A stretch of 64,000 bases of DNA from DASUPK01 sp963819715 (GTDB taxonomy: Bacteria > Actinomycetota > Thermoleophilia > Solirubrobacterales > 70-9): assembly GCA_963819715.1 (NCBI GenBank), contig CAWFXE010000002.1, positions 1,054,001-1,118,000 on the forward strand, written 5' to 3'. Of the stretch, positions 31,626 through 41,330 are shown in pieces (position 1 is the stretch's first letter; every line of letters starts with the position of its first letter). Both the position numbers and the translations under genes were made by a program. The notes beneath the pieces were generated by a model. That model was not told the DNA's origin. It searched no databases and was given only the letters and a program-made list of their open reading frames with translations.

Positions 31626-32432
31626 ATGGCCACAGCGGCACAGGCGGCGGACCCGGGAGCCTTGCTGAGGGAGTGGCGCCGGCGCCGGCGGCTGACGCAG
31701 CTGGAGCTCGCCCTCGACGCTGGAGTCTCAGCCCGACACCTGAGCTTCGTCGAGACCGGGCGCTCCAAGCCCGGGCGGGAGATGCTCCTGGCGGTCGCCG
31801 AGCGGCTCGACATCCCATATCGGCAGCGAAATGATCTGCTGCTCGCCGCCGGGCATGCCCCGGCCTTCCCCGAGCGCGAGCTTGATGACCCGGACCTCGA
31901 GCCGGTTCGCCTGGCACTCGATCGCGTGCTGGTCGCGCACGAGCCGTTGCCCGCGATCGTCTTCGACCGCGGCTGGGACCTGGTCGCTGCCAATGCATCA
32001 GCGACGGCGATGGTCGAGTTCGTGGACGTCGATCCGCAACTCCTCGAGCCTCCGGTCAACGTGCTGCGCTTGGGTCTACATCCAAATGGGCTGGCGCCAA
32101 CAATCGTCAATCTCGCCCACTGGCGCGCGCATTTCTTGGGGCGACTCGCCCAGCAGATCGCCGTTAGCGGCGATCCTGCGCTCACGGCGTTGATGGAAGA
32201 AGTCGCCGCGTACCCGATCGGCGATCCCGGAGACGAGCCCCTCCCGGAGGTGACCGACGAACACCTTGGACCGATCAAGATTCGGGCGCCGGACGGCAGC
32301 GTCTGGACCTTCGTCGGGATGTTCGCCGGGTTCGACACTCCATTCGAGGTGACCAGCTCCGAGCTCGCCCTCGAGCTGCTCTTTCCCGCAGATCAAGCGA
32401 CCGCGCAAGCGTTCAAGAAGGGAGCGACATGA
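31626..32432 (+). CDS. XRE-family transcriptional regulator with MmyB-like ligand-binding domain
   Basis: 268 aa. N-terminal HTH about 10-65: LREWRRRRRLTQLELALDAG, SARHLSFVETGRSKPGREML, then the signature LDIPYRQRNDLLLAAGHAP. C-terminal MmyB domain (about 90-265) with LPAIVFDRGWDLVAANASA, NVLRLGLHPNGLAP and GMFAGFDTPFEVTSSELALELLFPAD. MmyB-like domains bind fatty-acid-like ligands in structures of relatives. It overlaps the following small membrane protein by four nt, suggesting that gene is a target. Confidence 0.9.
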   Translation: MATAAQAADPGALLREWRRRRRLTQLELALDAGVSARHLSFVETGRSKPGREMLLAVAERLDIPYRQRNDLLLAAGHAPAFPERELDDPDLEPVRLALDRVLVAHEPLPAIVFDRGWDLVAANASATAMVEFVDVDPQLLEPPVNVLRLGLHPNGLAPTIVNLAHWRAHFLGRLAQQIAVSGDPALTALMEEVAAYPIGDPGDEPLPEVTDEHLGPIKIRAPDGSVWTFVGMFAGFDTPFEVTSSELALELLFPADQATAQAFKKGAT

Positions 32433-32863
32433 GCACGATCAATCCTGGCTTCGGACGGTTTCTCGCGGGAGTGGGCGGATTGCTCTTGATTGCCGCCTTG
32501 TTCCTGCCCTGGAGCGAATTGGCTGGGGAGACACAGGACGGTTGGGAGGCCGAAAGCCTCTCGGTTGTCTTCTTCCTGATCGTCGGCCTGTGCGGGGTGG
32601 CCGCCGCGATCACCGGGGGTTGCTTCGGCTTCTTCAGGCGGGATCTCTCCCTGAACGGGATGACGGACATCCTGGGTGTCATCGCCAGCTTTCTGATCGG
32701 GTGGCTGATCCTGTTCGACTTTCCCACGGGCGCGAGCAGGGAGATTGGGGTTTATCTGGCCCTCCTCGGAGCCGTCGCAGTTGCCACGGGGACTGGCGAT
32801 TTCAGAGTGACTGCGTGGTTTCCACGGATTCCCGAGGTGGAGCGCTCTCAGCCCCCGGGCTAA
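32429..32863 (+). CDS. Four-helix membrane protein, unknown function
   Basis: 144 aa with four hydrophobic segments (about 10-28, 48-66, 80-100, 105-122) and short loops, ATG overlapping the MmyB-like regulator stop (ATGA). It resembles small actinobacterial four-pass proteins; no motif gives a function. Codon use seems less GC-extreme than neighbours in places (TTGATT, GTTTAT), so recent acquisition with the regulator is possible but not shown. Confidence 0.7.
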   Translation: MSTINPGFGRFLAGVGGLLLIAALFLPWSELAGETQDGWEAESLSVVFFLIVGLCGVAAAITGGCFGFFRRDLSLNGMTDILGVIASFLIGWLILFDFPTGASREIGVYLALLGAVAVATGTGDFRVTAWFPRIPEVERSQPPG

Positions 32864-32870
32864 GCCCGCC

Positions 32871-32876
32871 TAGAAT
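32871..32876 (+). promoter_or_regulatory. -10 hexamer TAGAAT, leaderless-type, for hemB
   Basis: TAGAAT ends seven nt before the hemB ATG at 32884, leaving no room for a ribosome-binding site, so hemB is probably transcribed leaderless and leads the hemB-ahbAB-hemL unit. Confidence 0.55.
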
Positions 32877-32883
32877 CAGCGGC

Positions 32884-33873
32884 ATGAGCTTTCCAGTGAC
32901 ACGCCTCCGGCGCCTGCGTCGCACCGAGCCGCTCCGGGACCTGGTTCGCGAGACGGACCTGACCGCGGACCACCTCGTCCAGCCTCTCTTCATCACGGCG
33001 GGGGAGGGAGTGCGCGAGCCGATCGAAACGATGCCCGGCATCGAGCGCCTCTCCATCTCCGAGGCGGTCGCCGAGGTCACGGAGATCGCGGCAGCCGGAG
33101 TGCGGGCCGTCCTGCTCTTCGGGATCCCGGCCACCAAGGACGAGGTCGGCAGCGAGGCGTATGACGACGAGGGCGTAGTCCAGATGGCCGTCCGCGCGCT
33201 GAAGGAAGCGCATCCCGAGATCGTGGTGATCACCGACGTCTGCCTCTGCGAGTACACCTCGCACGGGCACTGCGGGATCGTCCGCGGGGGCGAGGTGGAC
33301 AACGACCTGACGGTCGAGCTCCTGGCCAAGACGGCGATCTCCCACGCCGACGCGGGCGCAGACGCCGTTGCGCCGAGCGACATGATGGACGGCCGGGTCG
33401 GCGCGATCCGCGGCCAGCTCGACGAGGAGGGCCACTCCGACGTCCCGATCATCGCCTACAGCGCCAAGTACGCGTCCGCCTTCTACGGCCCGTTCCGCGA
33501 GGCGGCGGGCTCGACTCCTGAGTTCGGTGACCGGCGCGGGTACCAGATGAATCCCGCCAACGCCGAGGAGGCGGTGCGCGAGGCCAAGCTCGACCTGGAG
33601 GAGGGTGCGGACGTCGTCATGGTCAAGCCGGCCCTGCCGTATCTCGACGTGGTCCGTCGGGTCAAGGACGCGACAGGCGCTCCGCTGGCCGCGTACCACG
33701 TCGGCGGCGAGTACTCGATGCTGAAGGCCGCCGCCGCCAACGGCTGGATCGACGAGCGCGCCGCCGCGATGGAGTCACTGACCGCCATCCGCCGAGCCGG
33801 CGCCGACATGATCATCACCTACTTCGCCAAGGATGCCGCCGGTTGGCTCGCGACGCAGGCGGTCCGTCGGTGA
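32884..33873 (+). CDS. hemB: Delta-aminolevulinic acid dehydratase (porphobilinogen synthase)
   Basis: Condenses two 5-aminolevulinate molecules to porphobilinogen. 329 aa. Zinc-type active site: DVCLCEYTSHGHCG holds three cysteines. Schiff-base lysines: IAYSAKYASAFYGPF and DVVMVKPALPYLD. Other family segments: RLRRLRRTEPLRDLVRE, VAPSDMMDGRV, GYQMNPAN. ATG 32884 is chosen for the leaderless promoter and family start. GTGA overlap with the next gene. Confidence 0.97.
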   Translation: MSFPVTRLRRLRRTEPLRDLVRETDLTADHLVQPLFITAGEGVREPIETMPGIERLSISEAVAEVTEIAAAGVRAVLLFGIPATKDEVGSEAYDDEGVVQMAVRALKEAHPEIVVITDVCLCEYTSHGHCGIVRGGEVDNDLTVELLAKTAISHADAGADAVAPSDMMDGRVGAIRGQLDEEGHSDVPIIAYSAKYASAFYGPFREAAGSTPEFGDRRGYQMNPANAEEAVREAKLDLEEGADVVMVKPALPYLDVVRRVKDATGAPLAAYHVGGEYSMLKAAAANGWIDERAAAMESLTAIRRAGADMIITYFAKDAAGWLATQAVRR

Positions 33874-34969
33874 ACAGGCCGCCCGACGGGATCACCACGG
33901 CGGCCGCGACGCCGAAGCTCCGCTCGCGGAAGGGTGGCGCCGCCGTACCGCTGGACGAGACCGACAAGCACCTGATGAACCTGCTCCAGTCGAGCTACCC
34001 GCTCGAGGCGGAGCCCTTCGAGCTGATCGCCGCTGAGGCCGAGCTCGATCCGGTCGAGGTCAAGACCCGAACCCAGCGACTGCTCGACGAGCGCATCATT
34101 CGCGAGATCACCCCGATCTTCGACACGCGCGCGCTCGGGTACAGCTCGATGCTGGTCGCTGCCAAGGTCGACGCCGAGAACCCGCACCGGGCCGCGAAGA
34201 TCATCAACTCGCACCCGGGCGTCTCGCACAACTACCTGCGGACCCACGAGTTCAACCTCTGGTTCACGATCGCCACGCCGCCTGACTCCGAGCTGGGCTT
34301 GCAGGGCACGCTCGAGGTCCTGCAGCGCCTCACCGGTGCCGAGTCGATCCGCCAGCTGCCGACTCTCCAGCTCTTCAAGATCAACATGAATCTGGAGATG
34401 GAGGGCGGAACCGAGGAGCTCTCCAAGGCGATCGAGGCAGCGCCTCCGCGCGAGCTCGAGCGCCAGCCCTACGACGACACCGACGTCGCCGTGATCCGCG
34501 CGCTCCAGGGCCCGATGGAGGTCACCGACCGCCCCTACGACGCCGCCGCGGCCGAAGTCGGAATGAGCACGCAGGAGTTTCTCGACCACCTGCGGGGAAT
34601 GACCGATCGCAAGATCCTCCGCCGCGTCGCGGCGATCCTCTTCCACCGGCGAGCCGGCTTCTCCGCCAACGGGATGGGCGTGTGGCGAGTTCCCGACGAG
34701 AAGATCATGGACGTCGGAGCGCGGATGGCCGCCGTCCGCGGCATCTCCCACTGCTACCAGCGGCCCACCTACGCCGACTGGCCCTACAGCGTCTTCACCA
34801 TGGCCCATGGCCGCTCCAAGGAGGAATGCGACGCGGTCCTCGACGGGATCGCCGACGAGCACGACCTCCATGGCGACGATCGGGCCGTCCTCTACTCCTC
34901 GACCGAGTTCAAGAAGATCCGCCTCCACTACTTCACCGACGACTACGCCCGCTGGGAGGCGGAGAACTC

Positions 34970-34973
<4 letters not shown>
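33870..34973 (+). CDS. Fused AhbA-AhbB-like siroheme decarboxylase / Lrp-AsnC-type protein
   Basis: 367 aa with two tandem AsnC-like modules. Module 1 about 28-195: HTH LDETDKHLMNLLQSSYPLE, then an RAM-like domain. Module 2 about 198-355: YDDTDVAVIRALQGPMEV, LRGMTDRKILRRVAAILFHRRAGF, GMGVWRVPDEK, SHCYQRPTYADWPYSVFTMAHG. The HRRAGF/NGMGVW and CYQRP/WPYSVFTM blocks are those of siroheme decarboxylase subunits AhbA/AhbB (relatives of NirD/L/G/H). It may make 12,18-didecarboxysiroheme, or be a heme-responsive regulator. It lies between hemB and hemL, coupled to both by overlaps. Confidence 0.82.
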
Positions 34974-36238
<1,265 letters not shown>

Positions 36239-36265
36239 CGTCCCGCTCTAATCTCGGACTGACGC

Positions 36266-36877
36266 ATGGCCTTGACCTCGACCTCCCTTGCCGCCCTCTC
36301 GGCGCTTCTCCGTGACGGGGAGAACGTGATCACGCCGTACGTCCGGGACGCGGACGAGGAGCCGGCGTTCGGCCCGCTGGTCGCCGTGGGCCCGCGGGCC
36401 CACGGCGCAGCCGAGGATTACATGGTTCTCGTCGAGGCGATCAGGGAGGGCTACCTGCTTCATTACGAGGAGCCCAGGCTCATCGAGGGAGCGGACGGCG
36501 ACCTTCGGCTCCTCGCCGGTGACTACCTCTACGCGCTCGGTCTCGAGAAGCTGGCGGCCCGTGGTGACCTTGACGCGGTCAGCGAGCTGGCAGACCTGAT
36601 CAGTCTCTCGGCGCAGGTGCACGCCGAGAACGGCGACGGCTCCCGGGACCGCCTCGCCGGAGCGCTCTGGCTGGCCTCCAGCGTCGCCGTGGGTGCCGGA
36701 TCGACCCCGGAGCACGAGCGGGCCAAGGAGGCACTCCGCGCCGCGGAGCCCGATGCCGCCGATCAGCTCTTCCGGAGCGCTACCAAAACAGCGCGCGATT
36801 CGGGCATGAGCGATGCGCTGGCCCTCGCAGCCGACTCGATAGGCTTCGCCGCCGAGGACGTCCCAGATCGTGGCTGA
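36266..36877 (+). CDS. Conserved alpha-helical protein, degenerate prenyl-synthase-like
   Basis: 203 aa, all-helical. The segment LLHYEEPRLIEGADGDLRLL-AGDYLYALGLEKLAARGD (about 70-108) resembles polyprenyl diphosphate synthases around the first Asp-rich motif and the AGD-x-L helix, but the catalytic DDxxD is replaced by HYEEP and no second DDxxD exists, so it is probably non-catalytic. Its 3' end overlaps the Rieske gene by eight nt, placing it in the cytochrome bc operon; a role with menaquinone or complex assembly is only inference. Confidence 0.7.
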   Translation: MALTSTSLAALSALLRDGENVITPYVRDADEEPAFGPLVAVGPRAHGAAEDYMVLVEAIREGYLLHYEEPRLIEGADGDLRLLAGDYLYALGLEKLAARGDLDAVSELADLISLSAQVHAENGDGSRDRLAGALWLASSVAVGAGSTPEHERAKEALRAAEPDAADQLFRSATKTARDSGMSDALALAADSIGFAAEDVPDRG

Positions 36878-37556
36878 AGAGGGAAACGACAAGCAGGGGG
36901 CACCGAAGGCTCTTCCGAGCTCGGATCCGGCTGGCTACTTCGAGGGCGAGTCCATGAACCGCCGGACCGCGTTCACCGTCGGCATCCAGGCGATCGGTGG
37001 ACTTGCCGGCGCCGCCATCGTGCTGCCCGCCATCGGATTCGCCGCCGCACCCCTCTTCGAGCAGGAGGACCAGCCCTGGCAGGCCGTCGGCTCGACCGAT
37101 GACTTCACGCCCGACACCTACCGGGCGGTGGTGATCACCGCGGTCGAGGGCATCGGCGAGACGGGCAAGACCACCGCCTATATCCGCCAGGGCGATCCGA
37201 CGATCACAAAGGGCCAGTCGAAGTACCCGCAGGAGACATCGAGCGAGTACATCGCGATCTCCACGCGCTGCGCCCACCTCGGCTGTCCCGTCCGCTTCGT
37301 CCAGGCCGCGGGTAACTTCATCTGCCCCTGTCACGGCGGCGTCTACGGCTTCCTCGGCGAGCGCATCGGTGGCCCACCGGTCCGCCCGCTCGACCGCTTC
37401 CAGACCCGGGTCACCAACGGCCAGGTCGAGGTCGGCAACCGCTACAGCGTCACCAACAGCCTCGAACCGGTGCGCGCCCGCGACCCCGGTGAGTTCACCG
37501 GGGGCGTCTGGGAGTACCTCTATCCGCCGCGGCCGTCCGTGCCGCCGCCGCCGTAG
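36870..37556 (+). CDS. qcrA: Rieske iron-sulfur subunit of the menaquinol:cytochrome c reductase
   Basis: 228 aa. Twin-Arg-like NRRTAF and a single helix (about 38-58: AIGGLAGAAIVLPAIGFAAA) anchor the C-terminal Rieske domain. [2Fe-2S] ligands are STRCAHLGCPV and FICPCHGGVYGF, in C-x-H...C-x2-H spacing with the extra disulfide cysteines. The presence of the RR motif upstream of the helix suits Tat export; tatA and tatC lie 5 kb away. GTG start overlapping the preceding gene; nine nt from the next. Confidence 0.95.
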   Translation: MAEEGNDKQGAPKALPSSDPAGYFEGESMNRRTAFTVGIQAIGGLAGAAIVLPAIGFAAAPLFEQEDQPWQAVGSTDDFTPDTYRAVVITAVEGIGETGKTTAYIRQGDPTITKGQSKYPQETSSEYIAISTRCAHLGCPVRFVQAAGNFICPCHGGVYGFLGERIGGPPVRPLDRFQTRVTNGQVEVGNRYSVTNSLEPVRARDPGEFTGGVWEYLYPPRPSVPPPP

Positions 37557-37564
37557 GAGAACGC

Positions 37565-38374
37565 GTGCCGAAGCTTCCGAAACCAGGTCCGCTGAGCCGC
37601 CCCGCCAAGCCCGGAGAGCGGACCAACGGCGCGAACGGCAATGGCGCCGGACCGGCCGACGTCGCCAAGGAGGCCGGCGGCGACGTCCTCGGCTGGGTCG
37701 ACGAGCGCACGGGCGCCACGGGCTTCCTCACAGGGATGCTCTACCGGAAGGTGCCCAAGGGCACGAACTGGTTCTACACGCTCGGCTCGGCCACTCTCTT
37801 CGCCTTCACGTTCCAGGCCCTCACCGGCGTCTTCCTGGCGATGTACTACACGCCGTCGCCGACCCAGGCATACGGGTCGATCACCCACCTGACCAACGAC
37901 GTCTGGATGGGCGAGTTCGTCAGAGGCATGCACAAGTGGGGCGCCTCGGTGATGATCGTCTGCATCTTCCTGCACATGGGGCGCACCTTCTTCTTCGGCG
38001 CCTACAAGTACCCGCGGGAGCTCAACTGGGTGATCGGAGTGGTGCTGATCATCCTCACGATGGTGATGGGGCTGACCGGGTACCTGCTGCCCTTCGACCA
38101 GCGTTCCTACTGGGCGACGATCGTCGCCAACAACATCACGGGAACCGGCCCGGTCGTCGGTCCGTACCTGGCTGACTTCCTGCGCGCCGGGCCCGAGATC
38201 GGCGCCACCACCCTGTCGCGGTTCTACGCGATCCACATGCTCTTAGTGCCCGGATTGATCATCGCCCTGATCGGGGCGCACCTCTACCTCGTCGTCAAGC
38301 TCGGCACCACCGCGCCGCCCTGGCTCAAGGCCGATAAGCCCAAGCCCGCGGTGCCCAAGGAAGAGGTCGGATGA
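37565..38374 (+). CDS. qcrB: Cytochrome b6-type subunit (N-terminal half of cytochrome b)
   Basis: 269 aa. A Gly/Pro/Asn-rich leader (about 1-35), then four membrane helices. Heme-ligand histidines are HKWGASVMIVCIFLH (14 apart) and HMLLVPGLIIALIGAH (15 apart), the cytochrome b6 spacing. Q-site segments: ALTGVFLAMYYTPS and GLTGYLLPFDQRSYWAT. The C-terminal half of cytochrome b is the next gene, so this is a split b6/subunit IV arrangement, unlike the full-length QcrB of Corynebacteriales. ATGA overlap with the next gene. Confidence 0.95.
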   Translation: MPKLPKPGPLSRPAKPGERTNGANGNGAGPADVAKEAGGDVLGWVDERTGATGFLTGMLYRKVPKGTNWFYTLGSATLFAFTFQALTGVFLAMYYTPSPTQAYGSITHLTNDVWMGEFVRGMHKWGASVMIVCIFLHMGRTFFFGAYKYPRELNWVIGVVLIILTMVMGLTGYLLPFDQRSYWATIVANNITGTGPVVGPYLADFLRAGPEIGATTLSRFYAIHMLLVPGLIIALIGAHLYLVVKLGTTAPPWLKADKPKPAVPKEEVG

Positions 38375-39072
38375 ACAGGCGCGAGAAGGAGGAGTACCTC
38401 CGCGGCTACGAGGCCCTGAAGAAGAAGGGCAAGCCGTTCTTCCCGTACGCGGTGCTGAAGGACACGACGATGATGCTGATCGTCGCCCTCGTGATCGTGG
38501 CGCTCTCGGTCGTTCTCGGAGCGGAGCAGGGCCCGAAGGTCGACCCGACCACCACCACCTATACGCCGCGACCAGAGTGGTACTTCTTCTTCCTCTTTGA
38601 GCTGCTCCGGGTGATCAAGCCGCCGTGGGCGGTGCCGATCGCGACGATCGGGATCCCGACGATCGCGATGGTCCTGCTCCTGCTGCTCCCGTTCTACGAC
38701 CGCAATGCCGAGAGACGGCCCGAACGCAGGCCGATCGCGACCACGACGGGCATCCTGGTGATCATCGCGATGGCGTATCTGACCTTCCTCGGAGCGACCG
38801 CCGGCCCGCCGACCGAGATCGACCTGCAGACGTCCGCTGCCCTCGAGCCGGGCAAGGAGGTCGTCGCCCAATCGGGCTGCCTCGCCTGCCACAAGCTCGG
38901 GGACAACGGCAATGACGGCCCGGGGCCCGAGCTGACCCAGATCGGCGCGCGAATACCGCGCAACGCGATCGCGCGCTCCCTGGAAGTCGGGCCGAGCATC
39001 ATGCCCTCGTATTCAGGACTGCCGCCGGCCAAGTTCCAGGCGCTGACGGCGTATCTCGCGTCGCTCAACTGA
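38371..39072 (+). CDS. Subunit IV-type cytochrome b C-terminal half fused to cytochrome c
   Basis: 233 aa. Three membrane segments (about 33-50, 66-105, 120-140) with the Qo-site motif RPEWYFFFLFELLR (PEWY). A C-terminal cytochrome c domain follows (about 150-233): heme attachment GCLACHKLGDNG (CxxCH) and a probable axial Met in SIMPSYSGLPPAKF. The fusion puts the electron acceptor of the Rieske centre on the same chain as subunit IV. Completes the Rieske-b6-IV/c complex with the two genes upstream. Confidence 0.93.
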   Translation: MNRREKEEYLRGYEALKKKGKPFFPYAVLKDTTMMLIVALVIVALSVVLGAEQGPKVDPTTTTYTPRPEWYFFFLFELLRVIKPPWAVPIATIGIPTIAMVLLLLLPFYDRNAERRPERRPIATTTGILVIIAMAYLTFLGATAGPPTEIDLQTSAALEPGKEVVAQSGCLACHKLGDNGNDGPGPELTQIGARIPRNAIARSLEVGPSIMPSYSGLPPAKFQALTAYLASLN

Positions 39073-39077
39073 TCGCC

Positions 39078-39083
39078 TAATCT
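39078..39083 (+). promoter_or_regulatory. -10 hexamer TAATCT, leaderless-type, for menG
   Basis: TAATCT ends seven nt before the ATG at 39091 and there is no ribosome site, as with other genes here. Confidence 0.45.
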
Positions 39084-39090
39084 CGCGCGT

Positions 39091-39840
39091 ATGAGTGTCT
39101 CGTCCGGCACCGATGCCGGAACAGGCGTCCCAAGTCGCGATTCCGAGGAGTTCGCGACCGAGGTCCGGGGGATGTTCGACCGGATCGCGGGCGTCTACGA
39201 CCTGATGAACTCGGCGATGACCGCCGGGCTCCACCACCAGTGGCGCCAGCGGGCGGTCGACCGCGCCGAGGTCGGGCCGGGCTCCGACGCGCTCGACATC
39301 TGCTGCGGCACCGGGGACCTGGCGCTCGAGTTGCGCCGGCGCATTGGGCCCGACGGCCGGGTGGTCGGCAGCGACTTCTCCGAGCCCATGCTCGAACTGG
39401 CCCGCCGCAAGAGCGGCGAGGAGGGGTTGCCGGTCGAGTTCGGCTGGGCCGACGCGCTCGAACTTCCCTACGGGGACGCGAGCTTCGACGCGGTGACGAT
39501 CGGCTTCGGCGCGCGCAACCTCGCCGATCTCAAAAAGGGACTCTCGGAGATGGCGCGCGTGCTGCGCCCGGGCGGCCGGCTGGTGATCCTCGAGATCACG
39601 CGGCCGCAGCGCGAGCCACTGTCGAGCTTCTACTCCCTCTGGTTCGACCGGCTGGTTCCGGTGATCGGCTCCCTCGCGGGCGACCCGGACGCATACAGCT
39701 ACCTCCCGAACTCAGTCCGGACGTTCCCCGAACCTGAGCGGCTCGCGGCAATGATGGATGCCGCGGGCTTCACCGAGATCCGCTGGTTGCTCCTGGCCGG
39801 CGGCATCATCGCCATCCACAGCGCGACCAGGGCCGAATGA
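39091..39840 (+). CDS. menG: Demethylmenaquinone methyltransferase (UbiE/MenG)
   Basis: SAM-dependent methyltransferase for the last step of menaquinone synthesis. 249 aa. RGMFDRIAGVYDLMNSAMTAG is the UbiE N-terminal signature. ALDICCGTGDLALEL is the SAM loop. SFDAVTIGFGARNLADLKKGLSEMARVLRPGG and LPNSVRTFPEPERLAAMM are family motifs. It overlaps the prenyl synthase gene (ATGA), and both lie after the menaquinol-oxidising complex genes, a coherent respiratory block. Confidence 0.94.
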   Translation: MSVSSGTDAGTGVPSRDSEEFATEVRGMFDRIAGVYDLMNSAMTAGLHHQWRQRAVDRAEVGPGSDALDICCGTGDLALELRRRIGPDGRVVGSDFSEPMLELARRKSGEEGLPVEFGWADALELPYGDASFDAVTIGFGARNLADLKKGLSEMARVLRPGGRLVILEITRPQREPLSSFYSLWFDRLVPVIGSLAGDPDAYSYLPNSVRTFPEPERLAAMMDAAGFTEIRWLLLAGGIIAIHSATRAE

Positions 39841-40817
39841 CCCGTTCATCCGTACCACCACCCGTGACCGCCGTGATGGACGCTGCGAGCGCATGGCTGC
39901 CCGTGCGGATGTCGCAGGTCGAGGCGCGCCTCGCCGAGCTCACAGGCGGCTACGGCCCGCGGCTCGGTGAGGAGGCCGAGGCCACCCTCAACGCCGGGGG
40001 CAAGCGCATGCGGCCCCTGCTGGTCCTGATGGCCGCGGGGGACGGCGCCGGGGACCGGGCCGTTCGGGTCGCCACCGCCGTGGAGATGGTCCACATGGCG
40101 ACTCTCGTCCACGACGACGTCCTCGACGGTGCGCCGGTGCGTCGCGGGCGCCCAACGGTGGTCGCCCGCTCTGGGCGGGATCGCGCGGTCGGGGTGGGGG
40201 ACCTGCTCTTCTCCCGAGCCTTCGCCGAGCTCGCCACAGGCGGCGGAGAGGCCGAGGTGGCGGAGCTGAGCTCCGCCTCGGTCGCCCTGGCCCTGGGAGA
40301 GCTGGCTCAGCGCCATGACGCCTTCGACACCTCCGTCACCGAGGAGCGCTACCTGGAGCGCTGCTCGCTGAAGACTGCCCGCCTGTTCGAATCAGCCTGC
40401 CGCCTCGGCCGCATCTCCTCAGGCCGCGCCGGCACCGAGGAGCTCGCGTCCTTCGGTAGGGAGATCGGCCTGGCCTTCCAGCTGCTGGACGACGTCCTCG
40501 ACGTCACTGGGCCGCCGGAGCGGACCGGCAAGGCACGCGGCACCGACCTGCTCGACGGTACCGTGACGCTGCCGTTGATACTCGCGCGGGACATGGATCG
40601 GGGCCTCGAGTCGGCTGAGTTGCGCGGGCTCGATCAGGAGGCGGCGGAGGCGCTCTGCGACCGGATCGCGGCGACGGCGGCGCTCGACGAGGTCCGCGAG
40701 CGAGCGAAGGGGAGCATCCAGCGCGCCAAGGCCATCCTCGACTCGCCGGGCTTCACAGACGAGGAGGGCGAGCTGCTGGGCATGATCGCCGACGGAGTCG
40801 TCGAGCGATACGCCTAA
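39837..40817 (+). CDS. Trans-isoprenyl (polyprenyl) diphosphate synthase
   Basis: 326 aa. Makes the polyprenyl side chain, very likely of menaquinone given menG next to it. NAGGKRMRPLLVLM; first Asp-rich motif LVHDDVLDGAPVRRGRP; VGDLLFSRAF; KTARLF; second Asp-rich motif FQLLDDVLDVTG; GKARGTDLLDGTVTLPLILA. Small residues lie before the first motif (VEMVHMATL), which fits a long-chain product, but chain length cannot be set from sequence. A hairpin terminator follows directly. Confidence 0.93.
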   Translation: MTRSSVPPPVTAVMDAASAWLPVRMSQVEARLAELTGGYGPRLGEEAEATLNAGGKRMRPLLVLMAAGDGAGDRAVRVATAVEMVHMATLVHDDVLDGAPVRRGRPTVVARSGRDRAVGVGDLLFSRAFAELATGGGEAEVAELSSASVALALGELAQRHDAFDTSVTEERYLERCSLKTARLFESACRLGRISSGRAGTEELASFGREIGLAFQLLDDVLDVTGPPERTGKARGTDLLDGTVTLPLILARDMDRGLESAELRGLDQEAAEALCDRIAATAALDEVRERAKGSIQRAKAILDSPGFTDEEGELLGMIADGVVERYA

Positions 40818-40818
40818 A

Positions 40819-40848
40819 CGAAGAGCGGCCCCGGGGGACCGCTCTTCG
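40819..40848 (+). terminator. Hairpin terminator after the polyprenyl synthase gene
   Basis: Ten-bp perfect stem CGAAGAGCGG/CCGCTCTTCG around a CCCCGGGGGA loop, beginning two nt after the synthase TAA. No U-tract follows, common in high-GC genomes. Confidence 0.7.
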
Positions 40849-40916
40849 GCAGGGAGGTGACTCGTTGTTTGGAGTGGTACTTCGTTAATCGGGTTGCGCT
40901 TACGCGCACCCTCGCG

Positions 40917-41279
40917 TCAGAAGTCTTCGGGGAGGATGCTGTCGCTCGCCAGCGCCATGGCGAAGCGGTTGGCCTCTTCCTCCATGTTGGCCCGGGTGAG
41001 GGAGCGCAGGTCCTCGATCAGCTCCTGGCCGCCGCGGTCCAGTTCCTCGTCGTAGGTATCGACCGCGGATTGCGTGTAGCTGTTGCGGCCCCACCACTCA
41101 CACTCGGGGCAGCGCAGCTCGACGCTCCAGGCGCCGTCGCCCTGCTCGTGCCAGTTGACCGGCTGGACCATGACGGAGGAGCAGCTCGGGCACGCGTGCA
41201 TGCCCTCGGCGGACCTGGACTGAGTGTCCATCTCCGGATGTGTCTTTGTCCGCTTCGGAACTTCCATCGTGGGGGTCAT
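40917..41279 (-). CDS. Small zinc-ribbon protein, unknown function
   Basis: 120 aa from ATG 41279; ATG 41267 is an alternative. A basic N-terminus precedes a zinc ribbon (HACPSC and LRCPECEWWG, CxxC pairs 30 residues apart), then an acidic helical tail (DTYDEELDRGGQELIEDLRSL...). Size and layout resemble small actinobacterial zinc-ribbon proteins; no specific role is known. Divergent from dcd. Confidence 0.72.
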   Translation of the reverse strand: MTPTMEVPKRTKTHPEMDTQSRSAEGMHACPSCSSVMVQPVNWHEQGDGAWSVELRCPECEWWGRNSYTQSAVDTYDEELDRGGQELIEDLRSLTRANMEEEANRFAMALASDSILPEDF

Positions 41280-41330
41280 ATCGGCGGGATACGCACGACC
41301 TTTAGGCCCAAAAGTGAGTTTCTTTGTGCC

